64,000 nt of DNA from NCBI GenBank assembly GCA_036365515.1, contig CM070875.1, forward strand, positions 96,510,128 through 96,574,127, given 5' to 3'. Shown here in pieces: positions 20,396-32,833 of the stretch; the first letter of the stretch is position 1, and each line of letters begins with the position of its first letter. Source of the DNA: Torymus aiolomorphi. Its lineage: Eukaryota > Arthropoda > Insecta > Hymenoptera > Torymidae. The notes beneath the pieces were generated by a model. That model was not told the origin of the DNA and did no database searches. It was given only the letters and a program-made list of their open reading frames with translations. The position numbers and the translations under genes are program-made.

Positions 20396-20920
20396 ATGTC
20401 TTCTTTGTAGATACAGCTCAGCATGCCGCTTAGCTGCTGCACGATAATTGTCATTAATTCACAGATACAATAAAAAAGGGATCTGTGCCCAACACCAGAC
20501 CCATCAACTCTTATGAATTTTGATGCGCGAAAACCGAATCTGAGACCAGAATTATGCCATCACCTTCCATTTTTTATTAAAACTCAAGAAATCACCCTCC
20601 CACTTACGAAAATTCATGATTTTATGGGAATAAGCGTTACGTAAAAAAATATAAATTAAAAGAAATTTTTATCTTTATCACAGGAATAACGATGTCAAAA
20701 GTTTAAAATCTAATAATTGATAACAAGATTAACTAAGTAAGAGTTTAAAATACAAGTGTTAGCTATTATATTGTTGAAAATAAGCAAGAATTGAATTTTC
20801 AACAATTTGTATTGAATTTGTAACTTAAGTTAAATTTCCAAGACGCGAACGTTTATTTGTTCTCAATATTTTAAAAATTAAATCTTTTTCAATTGTCTCG
20901 TCTATAAGTAAAGTTACATC
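20396..20920 (+). other. Mariner-B 5' leader
   Basis: AT-rich region between the left arm and the transposase ATG. It should hold the promoter; no clear TATA or initiator could be singled out. Confidence 0.5.
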
Positions 20921-21985
20921 ATGGCTGATTATCCAGCTGATCAAATTGTTGAAATGATAATGGTTTTAGGGCAATGTAATGGAAATTATCGTGCAGCAGC
21001 TAGGCGGTATGCTGAGTTGTGTCCACAAAGGAGACATCCTACTGATTTGACAATCAGAACTTTAACTCAAAGAGCTCGCCGTGGCCACCTTATTCGTCAG
21101 CGCAGGCACCACGAATACGATGAAAACGATGCTCGTGTCGTGACTATTTTAGCAATTGTTCATCTCGACCCGCATATTAGCAGACGCCAAATTGTAAGAG
21201 AAATTGGTATTTCCCGTCCGATGGTTTCAAGGATTCTGAGAATCATTGACTATCATACCTACCATATAACTTTAGTTCAGGAACTAAGGCAGAACCATAT
21301 TCAATTGCGCATTGAATTTTGTCACTGGACTTTAAGAATGATAGAAAATGATCCAGACTTTTTCAAATACGTCCTTTTTTGGGATCAGGCAAAATTTTGT
21401 AGCGATGGGCGACTGAACAGGCACAATTGCCATTATTGGTCAGATGTGAAACCTCACTGGCACAGAGCGATGGATCATCAAAATCGGTGGAGCATAATGG
21501 TGTGGTGTCGAATAGTCAATGGTTACTTGATAGGTCCATATTTCTTTGAGCGAAATGTTGATAGAAACAGCTATTTAGAGCTAATAAGATATCATTTGCC
21601 AGTACTTTTGGAAAACGTCTACCTAGCTACAAGACAAAGAATGTGGCTTCAGCAAGATCGTGCAGCACCACATTTTGCACGAATCGTTCGAGAATTTTTA
21701 AATAACAACTACAATGACAGGTGGATTGGACAAGGATGTCCAGTTAACTGGCCTGCTAATTCACCAGATATGACGTCACCAGATTTTTTCTTTTGGGGGT
21801 ACGTAAAAAATGTAGTTTTTGCTCTACGGCCTACAACAAGGGAAGATTTTATGGATAGAATTCGTAGAGCTTACGAATCCATTTCTAGAGCAACGATGCT
21901 CAGGACTGTAGATCATTTCGAACGGCGATTACGCCTCTGCCTGGAAGCCAGCGGAGGTAACTTTGAACATGTACTCCGTGGATAG
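20921..21985 (+). CDS. Mariner-B transposase (DD41D)
   Basis: 354 residues, the usual length for the family. Residues 1-60 form the helix-turn-helix DNA-binding part (VEMIMVLGQCNGNYRAAARR), and RQRRHHEYDEND is a basic link. The catalytic triad is Asp155 (VLFWDQAKF), Asp246 (WLQQDRAAPHF) and Asp288 (SPDMTSPDFFFWG); 41 residues lie between the last two, the spacing of the rosa group, not the 34 of classical mariner. It cuts at the CACGGTG ends and joins to TA. The ATG at 20921 gives MADYPADQIV, matching the start of the Mariner-A copy. No stop or frame change is present. Confidence 0.93.
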   Translation: MADYPADQIVEMIMVLGQCNGNYRAAARRYAELCPQRRHPTDLTIRTLTQRARRGHLIRQRRHHEYDENDARVVTILAIVHLDPHISRRQIVREIGISRPMVSRILRIIDYHTYHITLVQELRQNHIQLRIEFCHWTLRMIENDPDFFKYVLFWDQAKFCSDGRLNRHNCHYWSDVKPHWHRAMDHQNRWSIMVWCRIVNGYLIGPYFFERNVDRNSYLELIRYHLPVLLENVYLATRQRMWLQQDRAAPHFARIVREFLNNNYNDRWIGQGCPVNWPANSPDMTSPDFFFWGYVKNVVFALRPTTREDFMDRIRRAYESISRATMLRTVDHFERRLRLCLEASGGNFEHVLRG

Positions 21986-22007
21986 ATAATGTCAACTGCA
22001 GTAATAA

Positions 22008-22462
22008 TGGTGAGAAGCAAGGGTCTCACGTTAAACAAGCACCCCAGTGAAAGGGAAGGGGACTCACGTTAAACAAGCACCCCATTGAGAGGCAAGGGGA
22101 CTCACGTTAAACAAGCACCCCAGTGAGAGGCAAGGGGATTCACGTAAACAAGCACCCCAGTGAGAGGCAAGGGGACTCACGTTAAACAAGCACCCCAGTA
22201 AGAGGCAAGGGGACTCACGTTAAACAAGCACCCCAGTGAGAGGCAAGGGGATTCACGTAAACAAGCACCCCAGTGAGAGGCAAGGGGACTCACGTTAAAC
22301 AAGCACCCCAGTAAGAGGCAAGGGGACTCACGTTAAAAAAGCACCCCAGTGAGAGGCAAGGGGGCTCACGTTAAACAAGCACCCCAGTGAGAGGCAAGGG
22401 GCTCACGTTAAAAAGGCGCCCCAGCGAGAGGCAAGGGGAGTCACGTAAACAAGCACCCCAAC
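22008..22462 (+). repeat. 38-bp minisatellite, about 12 units, Mariner-B
   Basis: Unit GTGAGAGGCAAGGGGACTCA followed by CGTTAAACAAGCACCCCA, starting some 20 bases after the transposase stop. Copies differ by a few bases and some lack TTA. GTGAG/CTCAC can pair within each unit. It is not a CRISPR: there are no variable spacers and the host is eukaryotic. Confidence 0.92.
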
Positions 22463-22518
22463 GGAAACAGGCCTTACTACGTCCGCGTCGTTGTTTCTGG
22501 GTAACGCTAAAAGTAAGG
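22463..22518 (+). other. Conserved 56-bp non-coding motif, Mariner-B
   Basis: Partner of 19330-19385 with about six substitutions; CCTTACTACGTCC ... AAAAGTAAGG. Its preservation next to the minisatellite in both elements suggests a cis role (end processing, enhancer or RNA structure), which is inference. Confidence 0.75.
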
Positions 22519-22861
22519 ACCCAATATTATCAAAAAGAGCTTAAAGCCAATAGAACAATGTTGCTGGAACTTCTGTAGATAAGTGAGCGCGAAAACTCCC
22601 AGGATAGTATTTTTAGCGATTTTCATGGAAATTGGAAAATTGACCCCACTTAAGGCGATTCAATCTCCATGTGGTACTCCGGCGGCACATCTGACTTCGA
22701 ATTTATAATCAGCGACTCCTGAAGCTTTCAGAATGTGTTTTTAGTCATTTTCATAGTGATTCAAAATGACCTCATTTGGGATATTTCAGCCTCCATGCAG
22801 TACCATCGCATCGCACCTCACAGAAACCTAACATCATATTCACAATTGGCGACCAGAAAAA
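22519..22861. other. Unassigned interior of Mariner-B
   Basis: Non-coding sequence before the right arm; two loosely similar blocks (about 22610-22690 and 22735-22815) each contain agcgattttcatggaaatt-like wording, so it may be an old duplication. Confidence 0.35.
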
Positions 22862-23231
22862 TTTCTTAATTGGTTGGGTTTATCAAGGCTTGTTCTGCTT
22901 GAGACAACTATGAAATTTCGCGTTCTGACCAATTTTTAAGCATTTGACCTTGATTTAACCTTGTGGAGGCCACAAAAAAATGTTTAAAGAACGGTTTTGG
23001 ACGTAAAATTTCCGGCTCTATCCGATTCCGACTTCAGAAATAGGGGTTCTAATTTGAAAAAATGATCTTAACCTTAAATGACCTTGAAAAATGATCTCAA
23101 TGTCAAATTGAAGGTGACCAAAAGTTGACCTCCATCGTCACGAACAATTTTCATCTGAACCATTTTTCTGTATCTGGCCTGCATTCGGAGATATTTGGCT
23201 GCATAGATTAAAATGAGACACCGTGTATAAT

Positions 23232-23263
23232 CCAGCAGAGGAAAATGTTTTCCTGTTCGCTGG
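23232..23263 (-). promoter_or_regulatory. LINE-2 3' UTR hairpin
   Basis: Minus strand CCAGC ... AGGAAAA, loop, TTTTCCT ... GCTGG. Compared with LINE-1 the inner stem is longer and both sides changed together, so the pairing is conserved rather than just the sequence. Confidence 0.7.
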
Positions 23264-23387
23264 TCCGGTATTCTTAAAACTAACTTAACGTAATATTCTA
23301 GATAGAATTATAAGTTTTGTAACAAAAAAAGTAATAAAACAATAAGATAAACTTTACAATATAAAAATAGCCATGTTGTTTTTGTTT

Positions 23388-24814
23388 CTAAATGTTTTCT
23401 TTTACCCATTTCTTTAGTTTGCTTTTTTTACTGTATATGCTCGTAATTGTTTTTAATTCGTTAGGTAAGCGATTGAATATCATTAATGCTCTAATGAAAC
23501 TGTTTTTAATGCTAATGGGTTGGAGCCTTTTTGGAATCTGGATACTTTTATTTCTTGTAGTTTTATTGGAGGTAAGATATATTAACTGTAATTCATTGCA
23601 GTGATAAGATAGTGATTCATACGCGAAAATTTGATCTAAATACATTGAATTTTTATCAGTGAAAAATTTATCTTTATTAACTATTTTTAACAATCTGATT
23701 TGTAGTCTTTTAAGCAAATTGATACTGTTCGAATACGCACCTCCCCAGGCTATCATTCCGTAAGAAATGATACTGTGGAAAAAGGCGTAATATACCAAAC
23801 GAAAGCAGTCTGTTGACATAATTTTAGTTTATAGAAAATGAAAATGCGATATTTTTCTTTGTTGTACACGTATTCAATGTGTTCATTCCATCTCATGTTA
23901 CTGTCAAAGACTATCCCTAAATATTTAGTACTATCAACTCTTTTGAGTTTTATGCCATTTATATTAATGTTTAAGTTTTTTGGAGTACTATCGCATTGCC
24001 TTCCAAATTCCATGTACACTGTTTTGTCAGTGTTTAACGAGAGTTTATTCAGAGCTAACTATTTAGATATTTTTCGTAAAAAGTCATTCATTTTTAACTC
24101 CACTTCATACCAAGTTTTAGCTGTTGTGATAACAGCAGTATCATCCGCATACGATACGATTGTGTTTTCAGGCATGTCTAATAATAAGTCGTTGATGTAC
24201 AGTATAAATAGTAACGGACCCAATATAGTACTCTGTGGGACTCCCGTTGTTACTGATTCAAATTGGCTGGTTTTGTTGTTTATTTTGACTCTTTGCTGTC
24301 TATTTGTGAGATATCTTTTCAATAGATTGTACGCACTTCCTCTTATTCCATAATTATACAATTTATCAAGTAGGATTTGATGATGTACTGTGTCAAATGC
24401 TTTAGCTAGGTCTAGGAACGTTATCGCAATAGGAGTGCTAGTGTCAAGATTGTTGTAAATCATATTGGATATTTGAAATAGTGCATCTTTAGTACTTCTA
24501 TTTTTCCTGAAACCATATTGATTTTTTGTTAGCAGATCGCATGAATTAATAAAATTAATAATTCTATTGTGTATAATTTTTTTAAAAATTTTTGCGATAT
24601 TTGAGATTAGCGAAATAGGTCTGTAATTGGTAGGGATATGTTTTTCTTTAGATTTGTGTATTGGTATGACCTCAGCTATTTTTAAAACATCTGGCCACGT
24701 TGCCTTATCGATACAAAGATTACAAATATGCACAAGTTGATCCACAATGTGTACACTTAGAGTTTTTAATGTTTTTGTGTTTATATAATCAATTCCACCA
24801 TTTTTATTGTCCAT
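23388..24814 (-). pseudogene. LINE-2 reverse transcriptase
   Basis: Frame 24814-24059 (251 codons) holds ITFLDLAKAFDTVHHQILL, SYADDTAVITTAK and TGVPQSTILGPLLFILYIND (Ser in place of Gly after VPQ). Frames 24019-23753 and 23819-23388 complete the C-terminal region ending SKLKKWVKENI. Two frame changes (near 24050 and 23790) inactivate it. The pol stop at 23388 corresponds to 15858 of LINE-1, and no ORF3 follows. Confidence 0.88.
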
Positions 24815-25572
24815 GTTATTAATAATATTTAAGATTTCAATATTGTCGGAGTAATAAAAATACTTTTCCTATTCATAGGTGGGAGTTTTATTTTCTTATT
24901 TCTTGGTGGTACTATTTTATCGCTTATCTTTTTTCCTATTTCACAAGAAGTTTGCCCATGTGTTCAGCCATATTTGTTGAATCGGTAATTTTTACACTAT
25001 TATCAATTGTTAATGTGTTTGTTTCTTTTACTATTTTTACCAAGTTTTTGATTTAATACATTCCACAACCTGGGTTTTTCATCTTTGCTTGTATTTGCTC
25101 TTTGTCAAATGACTTTGGCTTTATTAATAATGCTCTTTAATAAGGAGTTAAACTTTTTATAATTTTCTCTTTTCTCTGGATTTTAGGATTTTTCTTCCAT
25201 AATTTGTAAAGTTTTTCTTTGGTTACGCAAGATTTAATTATCGCAGAGGTTATTCAGTTTTTTTTGATACGGCATACTCATTTTACAATCTGTTTTAGAA
25301 TATTCAGCTTCGTTTATACATATTTTTCTTTTACTAACTAGATTATTTAATGCTAAATTTGGCTCATTAATTAATGTCAATTCTGACCAGTTAATTAATT
25401 CAGCTTCAGACCTAAGTTAGTTATAATTAATACTATTATTTGCATGAACATCTATTGTGGCTCTGATCTTTTTTATAGACATGAAAATCGGAAAATAATC
25501 ATTAAGCGAAATTTTTAATGTGAATTTTTTATAGTTAATTTTATCTAGCTTAATAAAAATATTGTCTATGCA
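24815..25572 (-). pseudogene. LINE-2 endonuclease end and RT leader, much broken
   Basis: Scraps on the minus strand: CIDNIFIKLDKINYKKFTLK and DYFPIFMSIKKI (25572-25430), then a linker where LNQKLGKNSKRNK and DNSVKITDS align with LINE-1 INNKIGKNSK and NNKKITDSK. Many indels. Confidence 0.7.
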
Positions 25573-26442
25573 AATAACTATCCAGACACTCGTACCAAGC
25601 TCTGGGGCTTTCTCGCAAACCATATAATGCTTTATTTAACTTGCACACTTTTTCCGTACCATCCTCGTACCCTTCAGGCTGTTTTACAAATACTTTTGAC
25701 ATTACTTTGCCATTTAAAAACGCTGTCTCAACATCCATTTGCTCAACTAACAATCCATTATGACAACTATATGACAATAACACTTTCAAAGCTTAAGTTT
25801 CCGCAACAGGTGAGTAGATATCATGTAACACATCAGTTTGTTGGTAGCCTCTTACCACTATTCTCGCTTTATACACAATTTCATGTTTCTTAGTATAAAT
25901 CCCCTTTAAATCTAATACTTTTTCATTCTTTGGTTTCTCAACTAATACCCATGTTTTATTTTTCTTTAAATTGTTCGTTTCTTTATTCATTGCATCTTTC
26001 CAAAAACTAGATTCATCATATTTAATAGCCTCATCAAAATTTTCAGGACTATCTGCACTGCAATAATTTACGTAAATGTAACTACTATATACAAGTTATT
26101 ATCTTTGAGACCTTCTTAAATCAGGTACATTTTCAATTTCATTTTCAAGGTTTTCATTTAAATTTACTTATCAAAATTTACTTTTTCCTCATTATTTACA
26201 TTTTCATCCTGATCAAAACTTTCATTTAAATTTTCATTTTTTGTTCTTTTATCATTAAGGCCTATATATTCTACATCTTCTTCAATGACATCAACATACC
26301 TTGCCACAATGATTCTATTGCCTATCAAAACTCTGTACCCTGTAATATCATAACCTATCAAGATCCTTAAATCCGCTTTCCTGTCCCATTTGGAATTTCT
26401 TTTCTGTTCAGGCACTCTAACAAATACTTTACTACCATTCCT
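25573..26442 (-). pseudogene. Copia-2 pol, downstream part (integrase end, pre-RT, RT start)
   Basis: 26442-26164: integrase C-terminal region GSKVFVRVPEQKRNSKWDRK and an acidic linker. 25990-25793: pre-RT block NKTWVLVEKPKNEKVLDLKG, YKARIVVRGYQQTD, DIYSPVAET. 25789-25573: RT block QMDVETAFLNGKVMSKVFVK, KALYGLRESPRAWYECLDSY. It then runs into LINE-2; the rest of RT, RNase H and the 3' LTR are not in the window. Its integrase start lies 16.4 kb away at 42835 because of the giant foldback. Confidence 0.88.
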
Positions 26443-26444
26443 CA

Positions 26445-26940
26445 TGAAAAAATCCTGCAGAACTCTCTGCAGAATTTCTGCAGGACTTTCTGCATGAATT
26501 CTGCATAGCTTCTGCATAATTTCTGAGTAACATCTGCAGAGTTCCTGCATAATTTCTGCTGAAACTTCTGTAGAAATTATGCAGAAAGTATTTAGTAAAT
26601 ATGCAGAAAGTCCTGCAGAAATTCTGCATGAATTTCCTCATTTTCTGCAGGTCATTTCTACAGAATTTGTGCAGAGCATTTCTATAAAAAATTTGTAAAA
26701 ATTATGCAGGAAAATTTTCGATAAGATATACATATTATGCAGAATTTCTGGGCTAACATTTCTGCAGAACTTATGCAGAAATTCTCCATAATTTATGCAG
26801 AGCTCTCCACAGTTTCTGCAAAAGCTCTCTACAATTTCTGTAGGATTTTTCCACAATTTCTGCAGAATCCACACACTATTCCTGTAGAATCTTATGAATT
26901 TATGCAGAAACTCCTTACAACTTCTTCAAAATCACTTTAA
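26445..26940. repeat. Left subterminal TTCTGCAGAA array
   Basis: Nearly 500 bp dense with variants of the palindrome TTCTGCAGAA, spaced about 10-30 bp on both strands, beginning 10 bp from the element end. The mirror copy is 42335-42832. Dense subterminal words like this often bind a transposase. Open frames here (for example 26432-26641) are low-complexity readings of the array. Confidence 0.85.
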
Positions 26941-27179
26941 CAGGGAAAAATTCGTCTTATGGGATTTTCAATGTTTCATTACAAAGATTTTTGGCCATCG
27001 GCCGCCAAGGAATTAACTTCTAAAAAAGCTCTCCATAGTTACTACAGAAACTACATAAGTTTAGCGGGGACATTTTAGGGAGAATGTGTAAGCGCTGCGC
27101 TACCCAGTCGATTGATTACTTGTAGACCGCAAAGCTAATTGGTTCATCTTTAATATTAAGCAGAGACGAGGTCTACAAG

Positions 27180-27470
27180 TAATTAATATGACAGCGTATA
27201 TCCCTTACGAAAAAAAGCTGTAGGAATTCCTATAGAGATTCAATAGGATTTCCTATAAGTTTGCATAGAACGCCTATAGGATTTTCAAAGGATTCCTATG
27301 AGAAAATCTATACGAAACAATGCATGATTTTTTCTGTAAAATACTGTAGGAATTCGTATAGGATATGTTATAGAAAATCCTATACAGAGATTACAGAAAC
27401 CGCATTCCGAACTGCGGGAATTCCTATAGCAAAATCTATAGGAAAAAATGCCTGATTTTTATTACCAAAG
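27180..27470. repeat. Left inner array of CCTATAGGAATTCC words
   Basis: A second array about 240 bp further in, built from CCTATAG/GGAATTCC variants, mirrored at 41835-42075. Different word, same design as the outer array. Confidence 0.8.
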
Positions 27471-27592
27471 GTAACAACGGCCTAATAAATTAATCGGACC
27501 TCTAAATCTTACCTGGAGAACAGAGACAAAGAAGAAGAACATCGTAATTTTTGATAACTTGCAACCTGAAAAACAAATAGACCGCATCAGCT

Positions 27593-29285
27593 TGTGACGT
27601 GGTAAATCGTCATCATTTTCTTTTTCTCTTTCTCGAGCTGCGTGGCCGGGGCACTGTTGTCCTAAGCTCCCTTATTTATTTTTCGGGATGTTTCTTTCTG
27701 TTTCGGTGCTTGATCCCGGTGGGTATCGAGTGGAGGAGAGTGAAGCCGAGAAGGATTAGGAGAGGCAAGATCCCTGTGCTCCCCCCCCGCCCAGGTATGT
27801 AAGTAGATCAAGTGGAGTGGTAGTCGCGCGGGGCGCGTTCGAATTTCGCGCGCCTCCGTGCGCCGCGGAGCTGGAGAGCGCGGTGGCAACACCTCGCGGG
27901 CGAGGATGCGCGGCCGCGCGCTGCTACAGCGGGGAGGCGCTCCGCTGACGGGCACGGCCGAGAGAAGCGAGAGAGGAGCCACGTGCGAAGCAGTAGTAGA
28001 GCCGATCTACTGATGCAACCCGTGGGACGCCGGCGCATGTGCGGGGGCATCGAGAAGGCGCGCGCGGGAGAGATCGGCAGTACCGAACGAGCGGTGAAAG
28101 AGAGTGGTGCGTGGGCCGTGAGATTGTGTAGAGAGAGTGAGAGTGGGCGAGATTGGTGTGTTGTGTGGGAGAGAGAGAGGGAGAGAGGAAGAAGAGAGAG
28201 ACGGGAGAGCGACGAGGGCGACGACAGGAGGGCACCAACGCTGACGAAAAGAGGGCGAGGACCGAGGGGATAGGAGGAGGACGACGACGACGAGGAGACG
28301 AGCGGCGTTTTGCGGATTGACGAGGTGAGATTTACCGGCGTTCGCGCATGCGGGAGCGTGGAGAGCGAGAGAGTGCGGAGATTGAGAGAGATTCGCGAGC
28401 GCAGTGATTCTCGGAATCGCGCCGCGGAGGATTTTCTCAGTGGAGAGCGGGAGTAAGGGGAGAGAGAGAGATTCGCGTGCGCGGCGATTCTCGGAATCGC
28501 GCCGCGAGGAGTGTTCGGTCTGTGTAGAGTGAAAATCCGTGGAGAGAGAGAGATTCGCGTGCGTGGCGAATCTGGGAGTCGTGCCGCGGGGAGGATTTCG
28601 TCCGCGTAGAGTGAGAGTGAGTGAGAGAGTGATTCGCGCGTGTGACGATTCTCGGAATCGCGTTGCGGGGAGTCTTTGGTACGGGGAGAGATAGAGCAGT
28701 GGAGAGTGAGAGAGAGAGATCCGTGGGGGCAGCGATTCTCGGAATCGCGCCGCATGAAGGATTTTGTTGTGGAGAGCAGAGTGAGAGAGAGAGATTCGCG
28801 TGCGCAGCGATTCTCGGAATCGCGCCGCGGGGGGGGATTTTCTCCGTGTAGAGCGGGAGTTTGCGAGTGTGAGAGAGAAAGAAGGACTCGCGTGCGCGGT
28901 GCTTCTCGGAATCGCGCTGCGGCGGATTTTGGTTGCCTGCGAGTTTACTCTCGGGGTGTCGGCGGGGCCCGCGGGAGTGAGAGGAGTGAGTGTGAGCGTG
29001 TAGGCGTGAGTGGATTTAGATACTTGTAATAGGGATTTTTTTTGTTGATTTGAATAAATTGAGAGTTTATCTGGCGTTAGTGGTTTGATTATTTATTTGA
29101 CGATATTACCCTTCCCAACCTTTTTCAGCTTCGTAGCCTGCCCAGATACGACGTCACAGCGGAATCTCCTTTTGGACGGTAAGTGAGGCGGAAGCGAGAG
29201 AGAGAGAGAAAAGGAGGAAATATATAACTATATTTATTTGCGAGTGTTCGGGCTCGGCGTTCTATCGATTAAATACACCATCGCA
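27593..29285 (+). mobile_element. Solo LTR in the left arm (AGCT duplication)
   Basis: Starts TGTGACGTGG and ends ACACCATCGCA, flanked by AGCT (27589-27592; 29286-29289). The right arm has the uninterrupted site (gctgtttagctgatgcgg near 41695), which proves the insertion. 1693 bp, GC-rich, with AATAAA at 29052. A related but shorter repeat lies reversed at 50789-51876. Arg/Ser-rich open frames on both strands (for example 27808-28755) are composition effects. Confidence 0.85.
28360..28930. repeat. Tandem array with palindromic GATTCTCGGAATC cores
   Basis: About seven units of roughly 80-95 bp, each with GCGATTCTCGGAATCGCGCC (near 28405, 28488, 28570, 28645, 28735, 28808, 28905) followed by a GA-rich stretch. 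The core is an imperfect palindrome. A related CT/GA-rich array lies inverted at 51100-51530. Confidence 0.8.
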
Positions 29286-31642
29286 AGCTAAACAGCATAA
29301 AGGTATGGAACGCCAGCGTATTACCTGAGATGTACTCCATGGCTAATAATGCGACATCGTATCATCGGAGACAGAAAAGAAGAAGGCCACCGACGGAGAG
29401 GATGCCGACGCTCGTATGGTCGTTGCCGTATAACGCCGGTGCCCATGCGGTATTGACGCTCGTAGATCACCCGCTGCTTTTACACGCATAGAAAGAGGTC
29501 CTGCGTTATTAAAGTCAAATAAACAGCTGTGCGCGTTCGAGTTCGTCTGTTCCGTATGCGCGCGTCGAACAGTGAAGAGATTCAGCAGTGCGTGCGAAGC
29601 AGAACTTGAGCACGCACAGTTCTTATATCGATATCTTTCCTACACGTTGGTAGGCATGCTACGACCATGCAGACAACAGATATACGGGTGACAGGCTAGG
29701 CTATGACTCTTGCTTGAATAAAAATGTTTTGTTATTATGCTGCAATATGTTACGTAAAAACATATTGCAGTAATAACATTAAGTAAAACATAATAGCTAT
29801 ACTTTTAACATTTTTTTCTTGATAGAAAATTGCTTTTGTATTTTAATTACTTTTACAATATGCCTGCGTATTGAGAAAAACGTTTTATTTTAATAAAAGT
29901 GATTTCAGCTTGAGATTTTAGTAAAAAAAATTTTAGCTTGAGACCAGCCTCGCGTTCCTAACCAAGTGAAATTATCAGTTTTCGTCAATTTTTGACTAAA
30001 GAGAGCAAACGTATAAAAATATAAATCAAATTGCTACTTATGTATTTTAATTTGTTCCATTTTACTCCGCCATTTATTTTGTTTATTGCTTTATTATTTT
30101 TTGATGAAAAAAGAATAATGTTAATAACACATTTAGTAACGATTTAATTAAGTAACTAAACTTTGGGTTAGGTTTTTGGATATAGAAATATCCCTAACGC
30201 TGAAAAAACCTGAAGTTCTAGACATTTTTAGGTTCATTTTGGAAAAAGTCTTGAAAACACATACTTTTTAAAACGGCAACTGTTTAAGTTTAGAAAGTCT
30301 TAAATATTATTTCAAAAATAGAAAATAAAACTATAGAAAACGAGCTTTCATTTACCTTTTTAAGAATTAAAAAATGTCGATTTCTTATAAAGTTATGAAA
30401 GTTTAAAATATAGTATTGAAAATGCACTGTTTGATCCCAAAAATCCACTGTTCCACTGCCTGCGTATTTTGGTGCACTTTCGATGCTCAAATTTAAACTT
30501 TCATAACGTTGGAAGGAATGGACATTTTTTACTTCTTAAGAAAGCAAATGAAAGCTCATTTTCTCTACTTTTATTTTCTATTTTTGAAATGATATTCAAA
30601 ACTTTCTAATGTTAAATAGTTACTGTTTTAAGAAGAGGTATTTTTCAAGACTTTTTCAAAATAAAGCAAAAAATTTCCAGAGCGTTAGTTCTTTTTAGCG
30701 ATAGGATCTAATATTGCAGCTTTCTTCATATTTCTATATAAAAAACCTATCCCAAAGTTTCAGCCAAATCCGTGATCCGGATCCCTGACACTCTCCTAGT
30801 GAGTTACTTAATTAAATTGTTACTAAATTCAGTTGTTATAAATAAAGTCAGTTATCGTAACATTATCTTTCTAAATAAATTCTTTCGAAAAAACACATAA
30901 CTAATGTAATAAACATATGTCAGTAAAAGAAGAAAAATTATTTTGCACTTTTACTCTCAGACATTGACATTTACTTAGCATAAGCATTAGCAAATGTTCA
31001 GTCAAAGTATAAAATTAATTTTTTTACTTTTCCTCACAATCATATATCATTACATGATATTGTATCATTATAACTACTATTTCAAAAATCTAGACTTTGG
31101 CTACTGAAATAAAAACGAAAAAAATAAGATTATTAGAGAAAGCCAAATGTTCAGTGAGCGTACCGCTATATGTATGAAAAAGAAAAACCTTGTAATCAGT
31201 TTCCAGTTGAACAATGACTGCCAGAGCTTTGATATTTAGCATGGTAGTATAAAATGACATATGATTGCATAATAGCTATGAAAAAAAAATGGAAAACTTT
31301 ATTTTATATTTTCACTTTGAGACAGATTGACCATGTTAAGTCAATTTCAACATTTCAATACCCAAAGTGCAAAATAAATTTTTCCAATTTTTTATTATAT
31401 AGATATTATTCAATTATACAATTATATCACATGCTGTTTCAAATATTATAGCTATAGTGGACTACTTATACGCTGCAAGAAAAAGGACAGAATAATTTTA
31501 AAAAGCCACAACTTCAGTCAGCGTATCACTGAATAGATGAAAAAGAAAATATATTTAATTGGCTTCCACTTGAACTATGACTGCTAGAGCTTTGATATTT
31601 GGCATGGTAGTATAACATGACCTAAGATTGCATAATATATGT
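29286..31642. repeat. Left arm of the giant foldback, middle part
   Basis: Mirrors 39860-41695. It includes a copy of the GC-rich stretch 29400-29690 (mirror 41286-41576); a 96-codon frame exists in the right copy but is frameshifted here, so it is not supported as a gene. About 340 bp (29867-30205) has no partner in the right arm and partly repeats nearby arm sequence (ttaattaagtaact, cctaacgct). No other coding. Confidence 0.7.

Positions 31643-32833
<1,191 letters not shown>

Larger units (their letters stand above)
20032..23225 (+). mobile_element. Mariner-B: complete rosa-type (DD41D) Tc1/mariner element
   Basis: Ends CACGGTGTCTCATTTTAATC with the reverse complement at the other end, TA on each side (20030-20031, 23226-23227). 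Long inverted arms of about 364 bp (20032-20395, 22862-23225). It contains an unbroken transposase, a minisatellite and the 56-bp motif. It is 18 bases from Mariner-A and sits at the 3' tip of LINE-2. With intact gene and ends it is the best candidate for a recently active element here. Confidence 0.9.
23226..25572 (-). mobile_element. LINE-2: 5'-truncated relative of LINE-1
   Basis: Minus-strand RT and a scrap of endonuclease match LINE-1 throughout (CIDNIFIKLDKINYK against CIDNFFIKLDKIKYK; NYRPISLISN; AFDTVHHQILLDKLYNYGIRG). It starts abruptly inside the endonuclease at 25572, where it abuts the Copia-2 RT, the usual result of incomplete reverse transcription. Its 3' end is the hairpin at 23232-23263; Mariner-B sits directly at its tip. 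Confidence 0.88.

Noticed and set aside
22008..22462. Regular repeats that could be mistaken for a CRISPR array
   Set aside because: Units are contiguous with no unique spacers, and everything around is eukaryotic transposon sequence.
27662..29029. Arg/Ser-rich open frames up to 315 codons on both strands
   Set aside because: They lie in the GC-rich solo LTR and follow its tandem array; no domain, overlapping on both strands, absent from the empty right arm.
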